Positions 33,752 to 45,854 of a DNA stretch of 64,000 nt are shown piece after piece. Within the stretch, counting starts at the first letter, position 1. The number at the start of each line of letters is the position of its first letter. Source of the stretch: Epiperipatus broadwayi (Eukaryota > Onychophora > Udeonychophora > Euonychophora > Peripatidae); the NCBI GenBank assembly GCA_028023455.1, contig JAQFVV010012497.1, positions 312,001 through 376,000 on the forward strand, written 5' to 3'. Made by a program: the position numbers and the translations under genes. The notes beneath the pieces were generated by a model, which saw only the letters and a list, made by a program, of their open reading frames with translations, did no database searches and had not been told where the DNA came from.

Positions 33752-34473
33752 CAAATTCCAAGAATCAGGTTCCAGCGGTGCTATAACTTAATGTACAAAT
33801 TAGCAGTCTCTTTCCCACAAATTATGTCACCGATGGCCATCATCTCAACAGATACGCCACCACTGCAACAAAATGGATGGTTGGCAAAATTGACCAAGAG
33901 AAATAGCTGAAATCACTATAATGCCCTATCAACAGAACACAGGGAAAATAACATACTGGGCAGCATACCAGCTTTCTAACTAAATAACAATACCAGAAAG
34001 TACCAAACTCAATAAGATGAACCACAACCTAATTAAAAATACAAAAGATAGTTCCTAGAAGCAAAATTCCTGGACTTTAATGAGAATAATTTAATGCGAA
34101 CACAAATATTAATGAAGAAATTGAACAAAACAAGATTAAGAGATCAAATCATAGCTCCTCAATCGAGCTATGAGAACACATGGCAACTTATCAATTTGAA
34201 TTACTAAAGGCATTAAAAGATAGAAACCGCCTATAATGGGGGGGGGGGGGAGGAGATACAATAAAAAAATGGATGAACTCGGACTGTACTGAAATGCACA
34301 AAGAATGAACCAACATTAAGACCTGGATTTAGCAGCATGCAGCACAATATCATAAAAGAAACACAGGAGATAACAGAGTCAATAAAGTCTTGATAAAAAA
34401 ATAAAAAAAAAACATTGTAAAATTTATGTAACCTATTTATTGTAGAATAAAGTATATATTATTGAAAAAAAAA
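33752..34473 (+). mobile_element. Poly(A)-tailed retroposed insertion with TSD
   Basis: The segment ends with a polyadenylation signal (aataaa, about 34,446-34,451) and a run of 10 A. It is flanked by direct repeats agtttgtctt(t/t)tgt (33,738-33,751) and agtttgtctttcgt (34,474-34,487), which match at 13 of 14 positions. This is the hallmark of target-primed reverse transcription of a polyadenylated RNA. The interior is less AT-rich than its flanks; broken frames give readable stretches such as KITYWAAYQLSN. I cannot tell whether it is the 3' end of a LINE or a processed pseudogene. It contains a run of 13 G at 34,238-34,250. Confidence 0.7.
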
Positions 34474-34769
34474 AGTTTGTCTTTCGTTTTATTTTTAATT
34501 CTTAGAAATTCTTATTTATAATTCTTAAAGATAGAAAGGGAAGGAAAAAAAAGAACTTATAGATTTTTTTTTTTTCTGCAATTAGCTCTACTGTTGAAAC
34601 TTAGATAGTGGAGGTATTTTTGTGCTATCTATTACACTCATCATTTTGGAATGTTTCCACAGGATTATAAGCAAAATATGACCAAAAAAAGAACATATAT
34701 TAAAGGTGTAAACCCAGACCTTGAGGACTTAAAAAAAACTATAAATTACGTGATTGCCTTTTGTTTAAA

Positions 34770-35171
34770 TTAATTGGAAGTTTGCAGAAGATAGTGATTG
34801 ATTGCTTGGTTTTTGGCTTGGACTCCTCGACAATTTAAAACCTGCAAAGCTAAATTGAATAATATATAAAAAAAGTGCAGAAAATATGTTGAGTGGCTAA
34901 AAAGTATCAGAACTTCCCCCCTCGGGAACTTCTCTTTCCGATACCACCTGGAAATGCCGATCTTGTGAATGTGAACATGTAGAGCTAGCCATGGAAAATG
35001 GACTAAAATGGAAATCTTGAACAATCCACAACCATAGGATGAAGTACTTTCCCCCACAGGATCAAGAAACCACTGATTGATCAGGGTAATTAGACTTTTT
35101 TTTACAAGAAACATTTGTGTGTTAATGTATAATATGTATAATGGCATATTAGAACTTTGAAAAGTCTTCAC
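34770..35171 (-). CDS. Hypothetical ORF, 133 codons, unrecognised
   Basis: This open frame starts at ATG 35,171 and ends at 34,770. The sequence is of near-normal composition, not T-rich, and includes stretches such as GVQAKNQAINHYLLQTSN and RWYRKEKFPRGEVLILFSH. There is a hydrophobic stretch at about residues 92-111. I do not recognise a family. No promoter, splice signal or neighbour supports it, and it may be a chance frame in an old repeat. Confidence 0.2.
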   Translation of the reverse strand: MKTFQSSNMPLYILYINTQMFLVKKSLITLINQWFLDPVGESTSSYGCGLFKISILVHFPWLALHVHIHKIGISRWYRKEKFPRGEVLILFSHSTYFLHFFYILFNLALQVLNCRGVQAKNQAINHYLLQTSN

Positions 35172-36889
35172 TTCAAATAGATGTAAGTTTCAACAATAGA
35201 AGGTGTTTTTTTTTAAAGGTTTGTTAATTACGTATATTGTACTAACTTAAATTAACCAATATTATATTATATATTTTTAATTTTATTAATTAACTTTACC
35301 TTTCTTTCCTATCATTGTTATACTAGTAGTATGTATCTAAATAAAAATTGTATACTCGATCTAAGGGATAGATATAAAGAATTAGGGGGTCCAGTGAGTT
35401 CTGGAATTGGGTTTAATATTTGCGAGAGAGGGTTTGAGTGTTGCTATTAAGTGCATTCTTATTAGTAAGTCACCCTTGAGTTCACTCCTAGTCTGTATAT
35501 ACCATAATTATTGGTGTCCTTCAATGCACTGGGATTAAGTGAGGGTGCATGTTTCTTTGAGAATGATATGTTAAATCAATATTTGTAATAAATAGATCGA
35601 GGTGATTTTGTTAAATAAATGTGAGGGGAGGAAATAAGAAATGAGAAAGAAAAGGGGTTTAATAAACATTTCAACATTAATCAAGGGTTTGTTTGATTTC
35701 ATTATTATTTAACTAGTTAAGTATTGTATTCCTCTTATAGAGTTTAAGTCCAACACAGGTTGTTTTAAAATTGCATTTGGTGATTGCCCTCGATTGTAGA
35801 AATCTTCGCAATCTGGTTCCAAGTGAAAAAAGCTTGGTGATGTCCTCGTTCAACCACCTTATTTGTAATTTTTATATAAAAAAAATACAAACTATTCAAA
35901 ATATGGTGGCACAGAGTTAAGATCAACATATTTATTGAGTGTATGAGTTTGCCTTAATTTGCAGTTCTGATTTTGCTTCCACTATGTGTTAGAGAAATAC
36001 AAAATCTTTGTAAATAGAAAGGATTAATTACTTTTAGGCAACTTACTGGAATAATGGGGACAGAATAGGATTATAAGTCAAAAAATATGAATGACAAAAC
36101 AGCAAGCATTTATAATTCATCCCATTACCATATACAGTGAAAACAATCATTAATACTTTAAATATGTCATTTAATCTAAGAATAAAAACATATTTATTAT
36201 GTCCTCTTATACATTAATTTTAATAAATATATTTGTATATATATGTAAAAGATGTCCAAAGTTTTTGCTATGTGCATTATTCTAATCACATTTGGTTTGG
36301 AATAATGCATATAAAATTATGTTTTGTTTTAAAAGAGATAATCAATCCCCGCAAATACTAAGACAGTTTGTATATAAACTGTGGTTCTGGTCACCAGCTT
36401 CTTTGGACATAAAAATAAAACTAGTATTTAAGGAAATGTAGAAAACATCAGTCTTTACAGAATGCTCATCAATAATTTAAAGCAGCCTAATATTTATCAA
36501 AATTATGAGAAAGGCTGGATAAAAAAAATAGATTCATGAAACAATTAAGATCAATATAAACAAAATGTAAACATTAGATCTTTAACTGAGAAATAGTGAA
36601 AAATAGTTTTATTGAATAAGAATAGAGGATAATATTGAAAGAATGCAAAAGTGGTATGCTGGAAAGATAAGCATTTTTTCAGCATGAAAATATGTCAGAA
36701 TTAGAATAAAGCATGGATATTTTTTTTCATGAAATCAGTTTTTAAAAGAAATTTAAAATTCTCATGGAAATATTGTGACAAGCATAATTGAAATAGTTGA
36801 GGTTTGGAAGAAATATTGATGTCATCTTTTCTATTACCATGTAAACAGTGAGAAGTTGAAGAGAATATTCTAAAGTATGGGATATTCTT
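35172..36889. other. Unassigned DNA, partly of normal composition
   Basis: The part at 35,330-35,870 is less AT-rich, with G-rich segments, and resembles an LTR or element leader by composition only. No termini or partner copy were found. From 35,900 on it is AT-rich. Confidence 0.25.
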
Positions 36890-37430
36890 AGATTAGAAAT
36901 AGATAAAGCTATTAGAAATTATGCAATGAAAAAGCTCTCAGGCTGAATAGAAATATTAATTTAAATCATAAAGGATAACTTTGCCAATAGAATAATGTTA
37001 CTTAATGTTTGATTTCTATTCTACAAGAAAAATAAGCCACTAGATTGCAACAGTTATAAAACAATACACTTAATTTCACATGCTAGTAAAATAAAATTCA
37101 ATGAATATCTAAAAACATTCATTCTTCGCGAAACATTTGACTAGCAATCAGCATTTTTAATCAAAAGTGTTACAAGAGAACATATATTGAATGTTTTTGA
37201 TTGAAAAATCTAGGGAATATATGAATGCTTTGTGGATATCAAAAAAGGTTTTAATAAAATGAAGTCGAAGAAGTCCTCTTAGACCTGGGGACATGGCTGC
37301 ATCTGGTTTAATATTCAAAATTTTTAGGATATCAATTATGCAAAAATCAAAATAGATAAAATTTCATGACAGAATTCAAGACACTGCAGATAACCAGGCA
37401 GGGACACATACTTTCTGTCATTTCTTTTAA
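36890..37430 (+). pseudogene. LINE reverse transcriptase fragment
   Basis: In broken frames the translation gives KNKPLDCNSYKTIHLISHAS (about 37,030), then a FLIKSVTREHILNVF stretch and a MLCGYQKRF/FVDIKKGFN stretch (about 37,210), the equivalent of the FIDYxKAFD box. Near 37,400 it gives QAGRDTYFLSFL, which stands where RGVRQGCILSP lies in related LINEs. The order fits palm boxes 1, 2, A and B of an RT. It differs from the RTE that follows at 37,430 and so belongs to another element. It is full of stops. Confidence 0.55.
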
Positions 37431-37442
37431 AGGCCTAATGGA

Positions 37443-37649
37443 GTGAAATTTTATATAAATAAAAAATGGAAGAACAACATTATGGAGATTGGTTGTATAT
37501 CAGACAATGTGGAAAGATTATTTATTAAAATTAATGGAAAATATCAAATGCAGATAACTAAGGCTTATGCGCCAATGAATTCTCATTATGATGAAGTAGA
37601 AAGTTTTATAAGGATATATACAAAAAATGCTTTTAATCAGGCCAAATAA
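37443..37649 (+). pseudogene. RTE endonuclease (APE-type) fragment
   Basis: The 68-codon frame includes YINKKWKNNIMEIGCISDN, IKINGKYQMQITKAYAP and a FIRIYTKNAFNQAK helix. In intact relatives the first two are central strands of the APE-like fold, with the MGDFN catalytic motif just downstream. Here the frame is lost right before that motif; the next bases still read as a decayed LSLETLI equivalent. RTE copies 1, 2 and 5 show the same region. Confidence 0.7.
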
Positions 37650-38695
37650 CATTTTTAAATTATCACTAGAAACTTTAATAATAAATAGGAATGGCAAAGG
37701 ATTGAAAGATGAAAGTACTATAGGTAAATTAGATTATGATGATAGAAAATGGAGAGGATAGAGCTTTGTGTTCACACACAAAAAAGAAGAACTGCATATT
37801 ATGAATTCTTTTTTTAAGAAAAATGCTAAATGATATGGACATGAAAACATCCAATGGAAGATATAAATTTATCACAGGAAGTGATCATCAATTATTAAAA
37901 TATAAGATCCATGTTAATGCAAAACTAGAGACAAAAACCATTAAGAAAGACATTATTAATAATTGATATTCCTAACCTTAATGAACATAAATTAGGATTT
38001 GCAAATTATTGTAAAATACTAGCAGACTTTGAAGATGGTTCAGACTTGGCTGAAATCGATAAGATAACTCATACTCTATTATGAACTGCAAGCTGGTACG
38101 AAAAAAAAAAACAGCTATTTATTAGCAAATTTTCTATCAAGACAAGATAGTATATGAAGAAAAGAAATAATATGATTTTTTTTAAAATGACCTGTTGAGA
38201 ATAATTGAATATTTGTTTTTGTAAAGTGGTACAAAAAGAGTTAATAGTAATATAAGAAAATATAGTTGTGAACTGACAAGGAAAACTGTAGAAAAGAATA
38301 AAGCCTCTAAAGTGTAAAAGGTTTTGATATTAGAAGGAAATTTATTTTGTAATAAAGAAAAATGCAACTATTATTTAAAAAAAGTGACATAATGAAATAT
38401 GTGAAAAAGTTCTATAAAGATTTATATATTAATAAAAAGTAAGAAAACAAAGTATCTTCTACATTTATTGTCTTCTGAATTGCCCAGCATTTTAAATGAA
38501 GAGATGAAAATGCAGTTAAATCTCTGAAGAGAGGAGGGGGAAATGATGGTAGAATTATAATTGATATTTTTAAAAGAAGTAAATGAAAAAATAAAAAAAG
38601 TTGCTAGCAAAGCTATATGTCAAACATTTAAATGATAAAGATGTAATAATGATAAAGGTGTAATAAATGAAAAATTATATTAATACTTAAGAAAA

Positions 38696-39067
38696 ATGAT
38701 AAATAAGATATTAGAAATTATAAATTTATCAATTTTTTTTAAATTCAGTTTTACACATCTTATCAAGATAATTACAGTTCATCTATTGCAAACTTTGGAT
38801 TTTAACCAATCAAAAGAACAAGCTGAATTTAAAAATAATTTTAGCAGAATGAATCTCATCCATATATTGAGAGAAGTTATTGAAAGAACCAAGGAATATG
38901 AATTGCCATTATATTTTGAATTTATAGATTATGAAAAGACATTTGATTTTTTGAGCATTTTTATAGACATTAAAGCATTGGATCATTTAAAATATAAATC
39001 TGGAAATATTGTTATTATTGAAGAATTTTTATCAAATTTCAACAACAATGATAAGATTACATGGTAA
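38696..39067 (+). pseudogene. RTE reverse transcriptase fragment
   Basis: The 123-codon frame holds the RT fingers/palm region. Residues 38-50 (QSKEQAEFKNNFS) equal the QxxxQAGFR motif, and residues 76-84 (FIDYEKTFD) equal box A with the first catalytic Asp. Residues 92-97 (IKALDH) follow as in relatives. The box B and YADD parts lie downstream in other frames. The Gly of QAGFR is replaced by Glu, consistent with decay. Confidence 0.75.
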
Positions 39068-39501
39068 TACTCTGAAGATTAATATTGAAAAAGATATACA
39101 ATAGTGTGATTTTTTATTTCCAAAATTCTTTATAGCAGTTTTTCAAAAAGTATTTTATGCCTTAAAATGGGAAGCTAAAGAACTAACGATAAAAGATTAT
39201 TTAAATCTTTTGGATTTTGCTTCAGAGCTTCACAGAATGTTCCAAGAATTAATCAGATGAAAATAATAGTAGAAGTAAAGGTAAATGCTAAAACATCTCC
39301 AGTCGTATTCCCTGAATATTCTTAGAAAAACAAAATCAAGAATTAGAAGTTAACAATTACAAGTGTCTTGGCCAGATTGTTAATGGAGATAGAAACATTG
39401 AATGCCATTAATCATTGAATTAAATTTGGATGGAGTTCTGCTAGAAATAGCTTAATATTAAAAGGAAATATGCTTATATATTTGAAGCATATAATACTAA
39501 A

Positions 39502-39753
39502 TTGTCTAAACACTTTAATACTGTTACACAATGCTTTATTTACTACCCTTTGAGATTTGGACATGTAACAAACAAGCAATTCAGAAAATTAGACCACTCA
39601 ATGAAATTGGAGAGAAGGTATGTTTTTGGAATAGCAAGCAGAGAAAAAAATGAAATATATGAGTTGGAAAACAAACGGGTATCATTGGCATTATTGAAAG
39701 AATTAATAAGTTATATTGAAGCTGAGCTGGATATATTTTTAAAAAAATCGTAA
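39502..39753 (+). pseudogene. RTE C-terminal region fragment
   Basis: The 83-codon frame shows the part after RT. FNTVTQCFIYYPLRFGHVTN stands for the LPxLTYGxETW segment of relatives. It is followed by KQFRKLDHSMKLERRYVFGI, the RxMERxMLGI helix typical of this family. The GHIAR-like part and the final LGE...QWI segment are in other frames up to about 39,945. Confidence 0.65.
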
Positions 39754-39965
39754 AAAAGTGATAGTAGATGGATAATTGGATTCTTAAACTGAATTCCAAG
39801 AAATTGTAAGACCCAAAAGAAACCACGTGTGAGTTTGATAGATAAATCAAAAAATTTGTTGGTGTGATATGGAGAAGAGATTATGGATTGAAGAAACTGG
39901 ATTAAACTTGGAGAGTTCCATCATGCAGTAGATCAGTAATGGTCAAAAATGATGATGATGATAAT

Positions 39966-40540
39966 ATATCATTATGTGCAGTGTTTTTGAAAGCTGAAAT
40001 TAGTAGAGATGAGATGAATAAATAATTTGAGATATGTAATGATATATTCTTTCAAGCTGATGAAGTGTTTATATCAAAACCATCAGAGGAAAGCAAAAGT
40101 ATGTGATGTTAAAATAAGTATTTTAAAAACTAAACCTAAAATTATACATTAGCAATTTAACAATCCTTCATCTAAAAAGTATCACAAATTTTTAAGTTGT
40201 AAATATTTCATAGACAATATTGGTCATTGTGATCCAAAAATATATAGAACAGAAATAACAAAACTCTAAAATATGGATGAAGTGGAACAGTTAAGAGTTA
40301 TCAAATTGAAATTGATTAAATTTTTTTTTCCTCAATTGTCATTTATGCTATTAAAACATGATAGTTTAAAAAAGTAGATGAAAAAAACATGAATGTATTT
40401 AAATTGGGACTGCTTTTGGAAAATGCTTCTAATAGTCTGTATTGCTCATAAAAATAATGCAGTTATTTTAAAGGATTTTAAGTTCTTCAATAAACTATTA
40501 CATTAATTAGGGATAATTTTGATAAATGTCTTACCAGTTC
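39966..40540. other. AT-rich spacer
   Basis: The spacer lies between two RTE 3' ends and has no recognised content. Confidence 0.35.
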
Positions 40541-40544
40541 TTAC

Positions 40545-40950
40545 TTACATATCTGAGACACTTGGTCACTTAACAAAAGACTAATACAGAGACTTCAGAT
40601 CACTCAACGAAGTTTGGAGAGATGTATGTTAGGAATAACAAGAAGACATAGAAACTGGGTGAGAGAACAGCAGGTGTTGGTGATATTATTGAAAGAAGTA
40701 AAAGACTGAGATGGAGTTGAGTTGGATATATTTGTAGAAGAAATGGTAATAGATGGACAGTTGAAATCTTAAATGGGAATCTAAGAGATTGTAAAAGACC
40801 TAGAAAGAGACCATGTGTGAGATGGATGGATGAAATAAGGAAGTGTGCTGGGATGACATGGAGAAGAGAAGCTAGAAATTGGAGATAGATTGAACTTGGA
40901 GAGACTTTCTTGCAATGGATCGATAATGATTGAAAACGATGATGATGATA
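40545..40950 (+). mobile_element. RTE-like LINE 3' end (copy 4)
   Basis: In shifted frames this reads RLQITQRSLERCMLGITRRH, then a GxxxNRWTVEILN equivalent, KRPRKRPCVRWMDEIRKCAG and RREARNWR, ending at LQWIDND and a tail 'gatgatgatgata'. It is the best preserved 3' end in the window and shows the conserved W(x)DEI(x)K(x)AG block. It is 5'-truncated as LINEs usually are. Confidence 0.75.
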
Positions 40951-41080
40951 AATATAATATATAGCAGCAATAATTTTATATATTTATAATAATAATACAA
41001 AAAAACTTTTTTCAGGAAATATTTTATATTATTGTCAACGTGATTATAAACTATTTTAAAACTTTGGTGATATTGTTTTT

Positions 41081-42034
41081 TTTATATAAAATTAATTAGA
41101 ACTAAAAATAATGGGGGAGGGGGATCAGTCCAAATATTTACAAATATACATTTTATTTATCAAGCATTTAGTATGTATATAATTAAATAGAAAGGATTTT
41201 CACCTTTTCACATATGTGCTGTACTAATTTATATAAGCTCAAGATGCTGTGTTGAGTACAGGAAAACTCAAACCCAAACATAAGATAGATTCTTGATGAA
41301 GATAAGAGCAGCTCTTATCTTTAACCTAAATTCTGATTTATATAAGCCAATCTGAAGTGTCTTGGTTTGAGAGAGTGAAAATGTTACTCTGTTCACTTTT
41401 ACATCCATTAGTTTTTTTCATTTATTAATATACTTGAAATCTTTTGGCTACAAATCAATTTTGAGAATTAATAGCAACTATGTAACTCTGAAATTTATTC
41501 ACTGAGTACATAGTATATATGCAATTAAATAGAAAGGATTTTTATATATGCCTGTACTAATTTATGTAAGCATATATGAAAAGGTGAAAATCCTTTTTAC
41601 TATGCCTTTGATAAATAAATTTCAGATCCTTTCTACTATGCCTTTGATAAGTAAATTTCAGAGTTACATAGTTTTTATTCTTAAAATTGATTTAGCGTAT
41701 ATTAACATATGAAAGAAACTAATGGATATAAAAGTGAACAGAATAACATTTTTATTCTCTCAAACTAAGATGCTTCAGATTGGCCTACATAAATCAGAAT
41801 TTAGGTTAACAATAAGATGGCTGCTCTTATCTTTATAAAGTCTCATATCTTGTGTTTGGATTTGATAGTTTCCCTGCATTCAACACAGCATCATTAAGCT
41901 TATATAAATTAGTACAGCGCATATGTGAAAAAACAAATCTTTTCTAATTAAATTTACTTTTATATGTTACATTTGTAAATATTTGGATTGTTTTTCCCCC
42001 CATTATTTTTGGTTCCAATTAATTTATATAAAAG
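41081..42034. mobile_element. 954-bp foldback element, family D
   Basis: The outer ends, 'ttagaactaaaaataatggg' (left, about 41,095) and 'cccattatttttggttccaa' (right), are reverse complements. The pairing continues inward for about 400 bases per arm: 'ctgtgttgag' near 41,250 pairs with 'ttcaacacagcatc' near 41,880, and 'cagattggcctacataaatc' pairs with 'gatttatataagccaatctg'. The centre holds a short direct duplication ('cctttctactatgcctttga', 41,590-41,650). It has no ORF. The arms have diverged only slightly, so insertion may be fairly recent. Confidence 0.75.
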
Positions 42035-42168
42035 TGATAGATGTAACTATGTATGTAATGTAAATTGAAACTTTAAAATAGTTTAGTCATATTGAATAGG
42101 GCATAACAATTGCTGAGAAAAGTTTTTTTGCATTATTATAATAAATATATAGAATTATTATTGTTATT

Positions 42169-42280
42169 AAAACAGACAAAAGTTTCTATATAGTAGTGCC
42201 ACTCAGTGCAAGCCATGGATATTTTAATAACAGTTATGAGCAAGCATAAGAAATGGTAATCATGTGATGTTTAGTGGTTT
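42169..42280 (+). mobile_element. SINE-like family B, 112-bp short form
   Basis: Starts 'aaaacagacaaaagtttct', contains 'tagtgccactcagtgcaagc' and ends 'catgtgatgtttagtggttt'. It is flanked by aattattattgttatt (42,153-42,168) and aattattattgtaatt (42,281-42,296), identical at 15 of 16 positions. Confidence 0.75.
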
Positions 42281-42299
42281 AATTATTATTGTAATTATA

Positions 42300-44700
42300 T
42301 AATGATGTTTTATATTATATTATTTAGTTTAAAATGATATGAAATAACAGCATAATGGATTCTCTTTGAGTTTATTTTGTATGAATTTTTTCTATTGACT
42401 CATTATTGTCCTTAAAACATTCATCTTAGTCAAACGAGGATCTTTTGTATGAGAAATCAAGAAATTCAATTTGCAAGTATGGCAATGTATTGAGAGATGT
42501 CGGTAATTTTTTTTTTCTGACTGTTAAAATACACATATATATTATTCTAATATTTTTAACTCCAAAAAAATTCTAAAGATGTCAGGATAATTGAAAATGT
42601 GGCAAAATGGAACTCTTTTTAAACTCTGCCTTTATGACATTCTATTCTGCATTGATGACATTGTATTCTCCCTTGGAAGTCTTAAACTTTGCGATATTAC
42701 TTCAAGAAAATATTTCAAAGGATTAAACACTTGATTTTTTGGAAAATTTATTAAGATTCATAATTATTTTTACACAATAATTGTAATAATGATAAAAAAT
42801 CAAGAGTATATTTTATTATATGTTTATTTTCTACATAAATGTTTTACCTTTAAAAATAAAAGGCTATATTTTTCTATGTAACATTAACAATGCAAATTAT
42901 GGAACAGTAGTTACAAACTGTTTGCGAATTTGTTAAAATTTATTGTAATATTGTAAAAAAAATTAAATTTTCAAAGCTTAATTTGGGAGATTTATCAAAT
43001 TTGTTTACATTATTAAAATTTAATATTTAAAGTAATTGTGAAATACATAAGTGACTATTTAGAATAATATTTCCTTTCTAAACAAAAATATCAAATGAAA
43101 TCAAAATTATTATATTCTGATTCATAATAACAGTTTAATACTAAAATTAAAGTTGAAAAAAGTAAACACAAAGAAAAATGTGACAGTGCAAGAGTGTTAA
43201 ATAAATATATGACACAACCATCCATTTTTACAAGAAGTTTTAATTATTTTTAAAGAATTAGATTGGTCAACATCGGTTTTCTTCCAAAGATTTGATGTGT
43301 GTTTCAGTTGTATTTTTTGCTGTAGAATACTTTTTTCTTTTATCAATCTTAATTTACTTATGACATTTTATTTATATATTTGTCAGTCAGCATAATCACA
43401 AGATTAAAAAATAATAATATTGAGAGAAAATTTTTCAATGAAATTATTAAAATGTATTTTTTTTTTTTAGAGAGAGAGAGAAAATACGATAATACTGGTT
43501 GAATAAATTTTTGTCAGGGTTGTAGACAAATTTAGGTTAAAATAGAACTAGACTTATTCATTATGCTTATAATTTCTATGTGAAATGAAGCCCAAAAACA
43601 ATCTTCTAGCTATAGATATATATATTGTTTCTTTTTTAAGAAGTATTTTTGTTAATTTTATACACATTTTCTCATGTTAATAATTTGTTTTGTCATTGCA
43701 TTGCTATAATCATTTCAATTCCTTTGATGTCCCTTTTGAGCAAATCTTTAAATCTCAGGCAGTAACAACATATTAGTAAAGCAATGCTATGTATCTTACT
43801 TAGAATGTAAAGTGAAGTGATCAATCCAAGGGATAAGCATTTCACATTTGTTGAGTAATATGCATGGACTATTCATGGTTATGTAAATGGTTTATCTTCA
43901 ATGCTGTTTACTATTCCAGTAATTAAAAATCATCAGCAAAATACTATTTTTACCTTATAAGAATATCAAGGATCTCTTGAAAAACAAAAAAGATGAAGAA
44001 ATATCCTAATGTACTATCCATAGATAAACTGATTTTCCAAGATTCTGTATTACCTCTAAATTATGGAACTATTTAAATGAGAAATCAAATAAATTTGGAG
44101 CATACTATGGTAAAAATTTGTAATCCAGTATTCCAGGTTATCTATTTATATTTTTTTTCTGTATTTCATTTATTGTCATGAGGAGATCTATATCCTTATT
44201 TATGATTAGAATTTTATGTAGGGCTAAGTTTTAGGTTCAAAATTAATATGTTACAGTTATTGCAGCATGAGTAAAAAAAATGTTTTTCTATAGCTGCCAT
44301 ACCAAAATCAAATATATTATTTTTTTCACAAAGATGGTTTGGATTTGTAAAGATTATAATCCTGTCGTAGATAAATACAATATGAGAGATGCTTATTTAT
44401 TGACTTTTTAAAAGTTAACATGAAAATAGTCATGATTTATTATGGAATAACTTATTCCATTCTTATTACATAAGTTGCAATTTCATGAAAGAACTACATA
44501 ATGGTATGAAATTATTTTTTAGAAAAAAGTTAATATGTAAAATATATCTGTTAATGTAAAGATCATTTCACCTTTATTAGAGTTGCAGCTAGGTTAGAAA
44601 TAAACATTGTTGATTTTTTTTTTATTTTTTATTTGAATGGGTTCAAAGAATTGACTAAAATGTTTTTCACTTGCTGCAGGAAATAAAATGTTATCGGTGC
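42300..44700. other. AT-rich DNA, no gene seen
   Basis: No coding frame, paired repeat or RNA gene signal was found; there is an (AG)n run near 43,470. Confidence 0.4.
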
Positions 44701-44727
44701 TTTATCCATAGTTGATTTTTTTGACTC

Positions 44728-44940
44728 TTAAGGTGTACCTTCTTCTGTACACCGAGCCAAAATGGTAGATAAACTGCAAATTGGATTCACATACTTCATA
44801 AATATACTTCTTTTCATTAGTGATGCCGAGATTTTAGAAGCTGTTTTTGCAGGCCCTCAGATTAGAGATTTGAAGGAGTACAGCAAAATTTTAGTTCAAA
44901 CTTTTTTGAGAAATCATAAGGATGAAATTATCCTAAAATA
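44728..44940 (+). pseudogene. Fragment of a transposon-type protein (GPQIR motif)
   Basis: A single plus-strand frame is open for 70 codons to a TAG at about 44,938. It contains ISDAEILEAVFAGPQIRDL and, after a shortened middle, VQTFLRNHKDE. A similar pairing, GPQIRxL followed by FLGNHKxxN, occurs in an uncharacterised repeat-associated ORF of several invertebrate genomes, as I remember it. The middle here seems deleted, and the ATG at 44,761 starts a shorter peptide. The base composition is closer to coding DNA than its neighbours. No promoter or partner is visible. Confidence 0.45.
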
Positions 44941-44944
44941 GCGG

Positions 44945-45854
44945 TTAACCTATATCAGTTTTATTATTCATTGTAATGTGTTATGTAATAAAGATTCATT
45001 TTCTTGGATTTTTGCTTGGGCTTCATGACGAACAATAAACTCACTAAGCATTTTTATCAAGACAATTCTAGCATTGAGAGATGTTACTGAAATTAATGGA
45101 ATCTAGGCATTCTAACCTATTGCTGGGGTCTTTTAAACAGACAAAATGTAGCAAAAAATTAAACTATTTTTTAAACTATAAATTTGATCTATGTAAACAT
45201 GAGGATTTAAAAAAAAAAATTGAATGAGAAATTGAAGAAATTATACAAGCATCTAGATGCAGCACAAAAAATACTATAATAATCAGATATTTTTATCTTT
45301 AGGTCACTTTTTCTTTTTTAACCCTAACAATTATACCAAATAGAATTAAAAAACATACTTGATAATGATAATTTTTTTTTTCAGATAGGAAAATAAAAAG
45401 TTATGATAGAAATTTACAGAACTTGGAGATGTATTTTTATATGAACCAGATATACATGAAATAGTCACTGTAATATATAAACAAATAGGTTGAAATTTTT
45501 ATTATTTTCTTTAATAAATATGTAATAATCATATAAAAAATTTACATGGGTATTATTTGGATACACTAGAATGAATTAGTATACTAAGCAATTCCTTTGA
45601 TAACATACCTTTCTCTTTTCAAAATAATATAAATCATTAGATTAATAAATATTTTGTCATTATTAAATGAGTCATTGTATAAATTATTGATTTAACCTGT
45701 TTCTTTTATTTTTTTTTCCCACCATAAAAGTTGTGCATGTTAATGTTTTCATAGTTGCATGTCTTAATTGGCATGCATTGCAAGAGAAATTTTATAATGC
45801 ATTTTATATAATAACTGAAATACAAACTTATTATATACCTGTATCAATATATGT
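44945..45854. other. AT-rich spacer
   Basis: Only low-complexity sequence is visible. The last 60 bases before 45,855 recur inverted in the centre of the adjacent foldback element. Confidence 0.35.

Larger units (their letters stand above)
37430..39965 (+). mobile_element. RTE-like LINE, nearly full ORF length (copy 3)
   Basis: Domain order is endonuclease (37,443-38,000), linker, reverse transcriptase (38,400-39,300) and C-terminal region (39,480-39,930), ending in 'aaaaatgatgatgatgata'. The order and the (GAT)n tail fit RTE-clade LINEs, which carry one ORF with an APE endonuclease and RT and end in short tandem repeats. The copy starts directly in the endonuclease, so it is 5'-truncated. 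Stops and frameshifts throughout make it inactive. Three pieces remain open and are listed separately. Confidence 0.8.
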
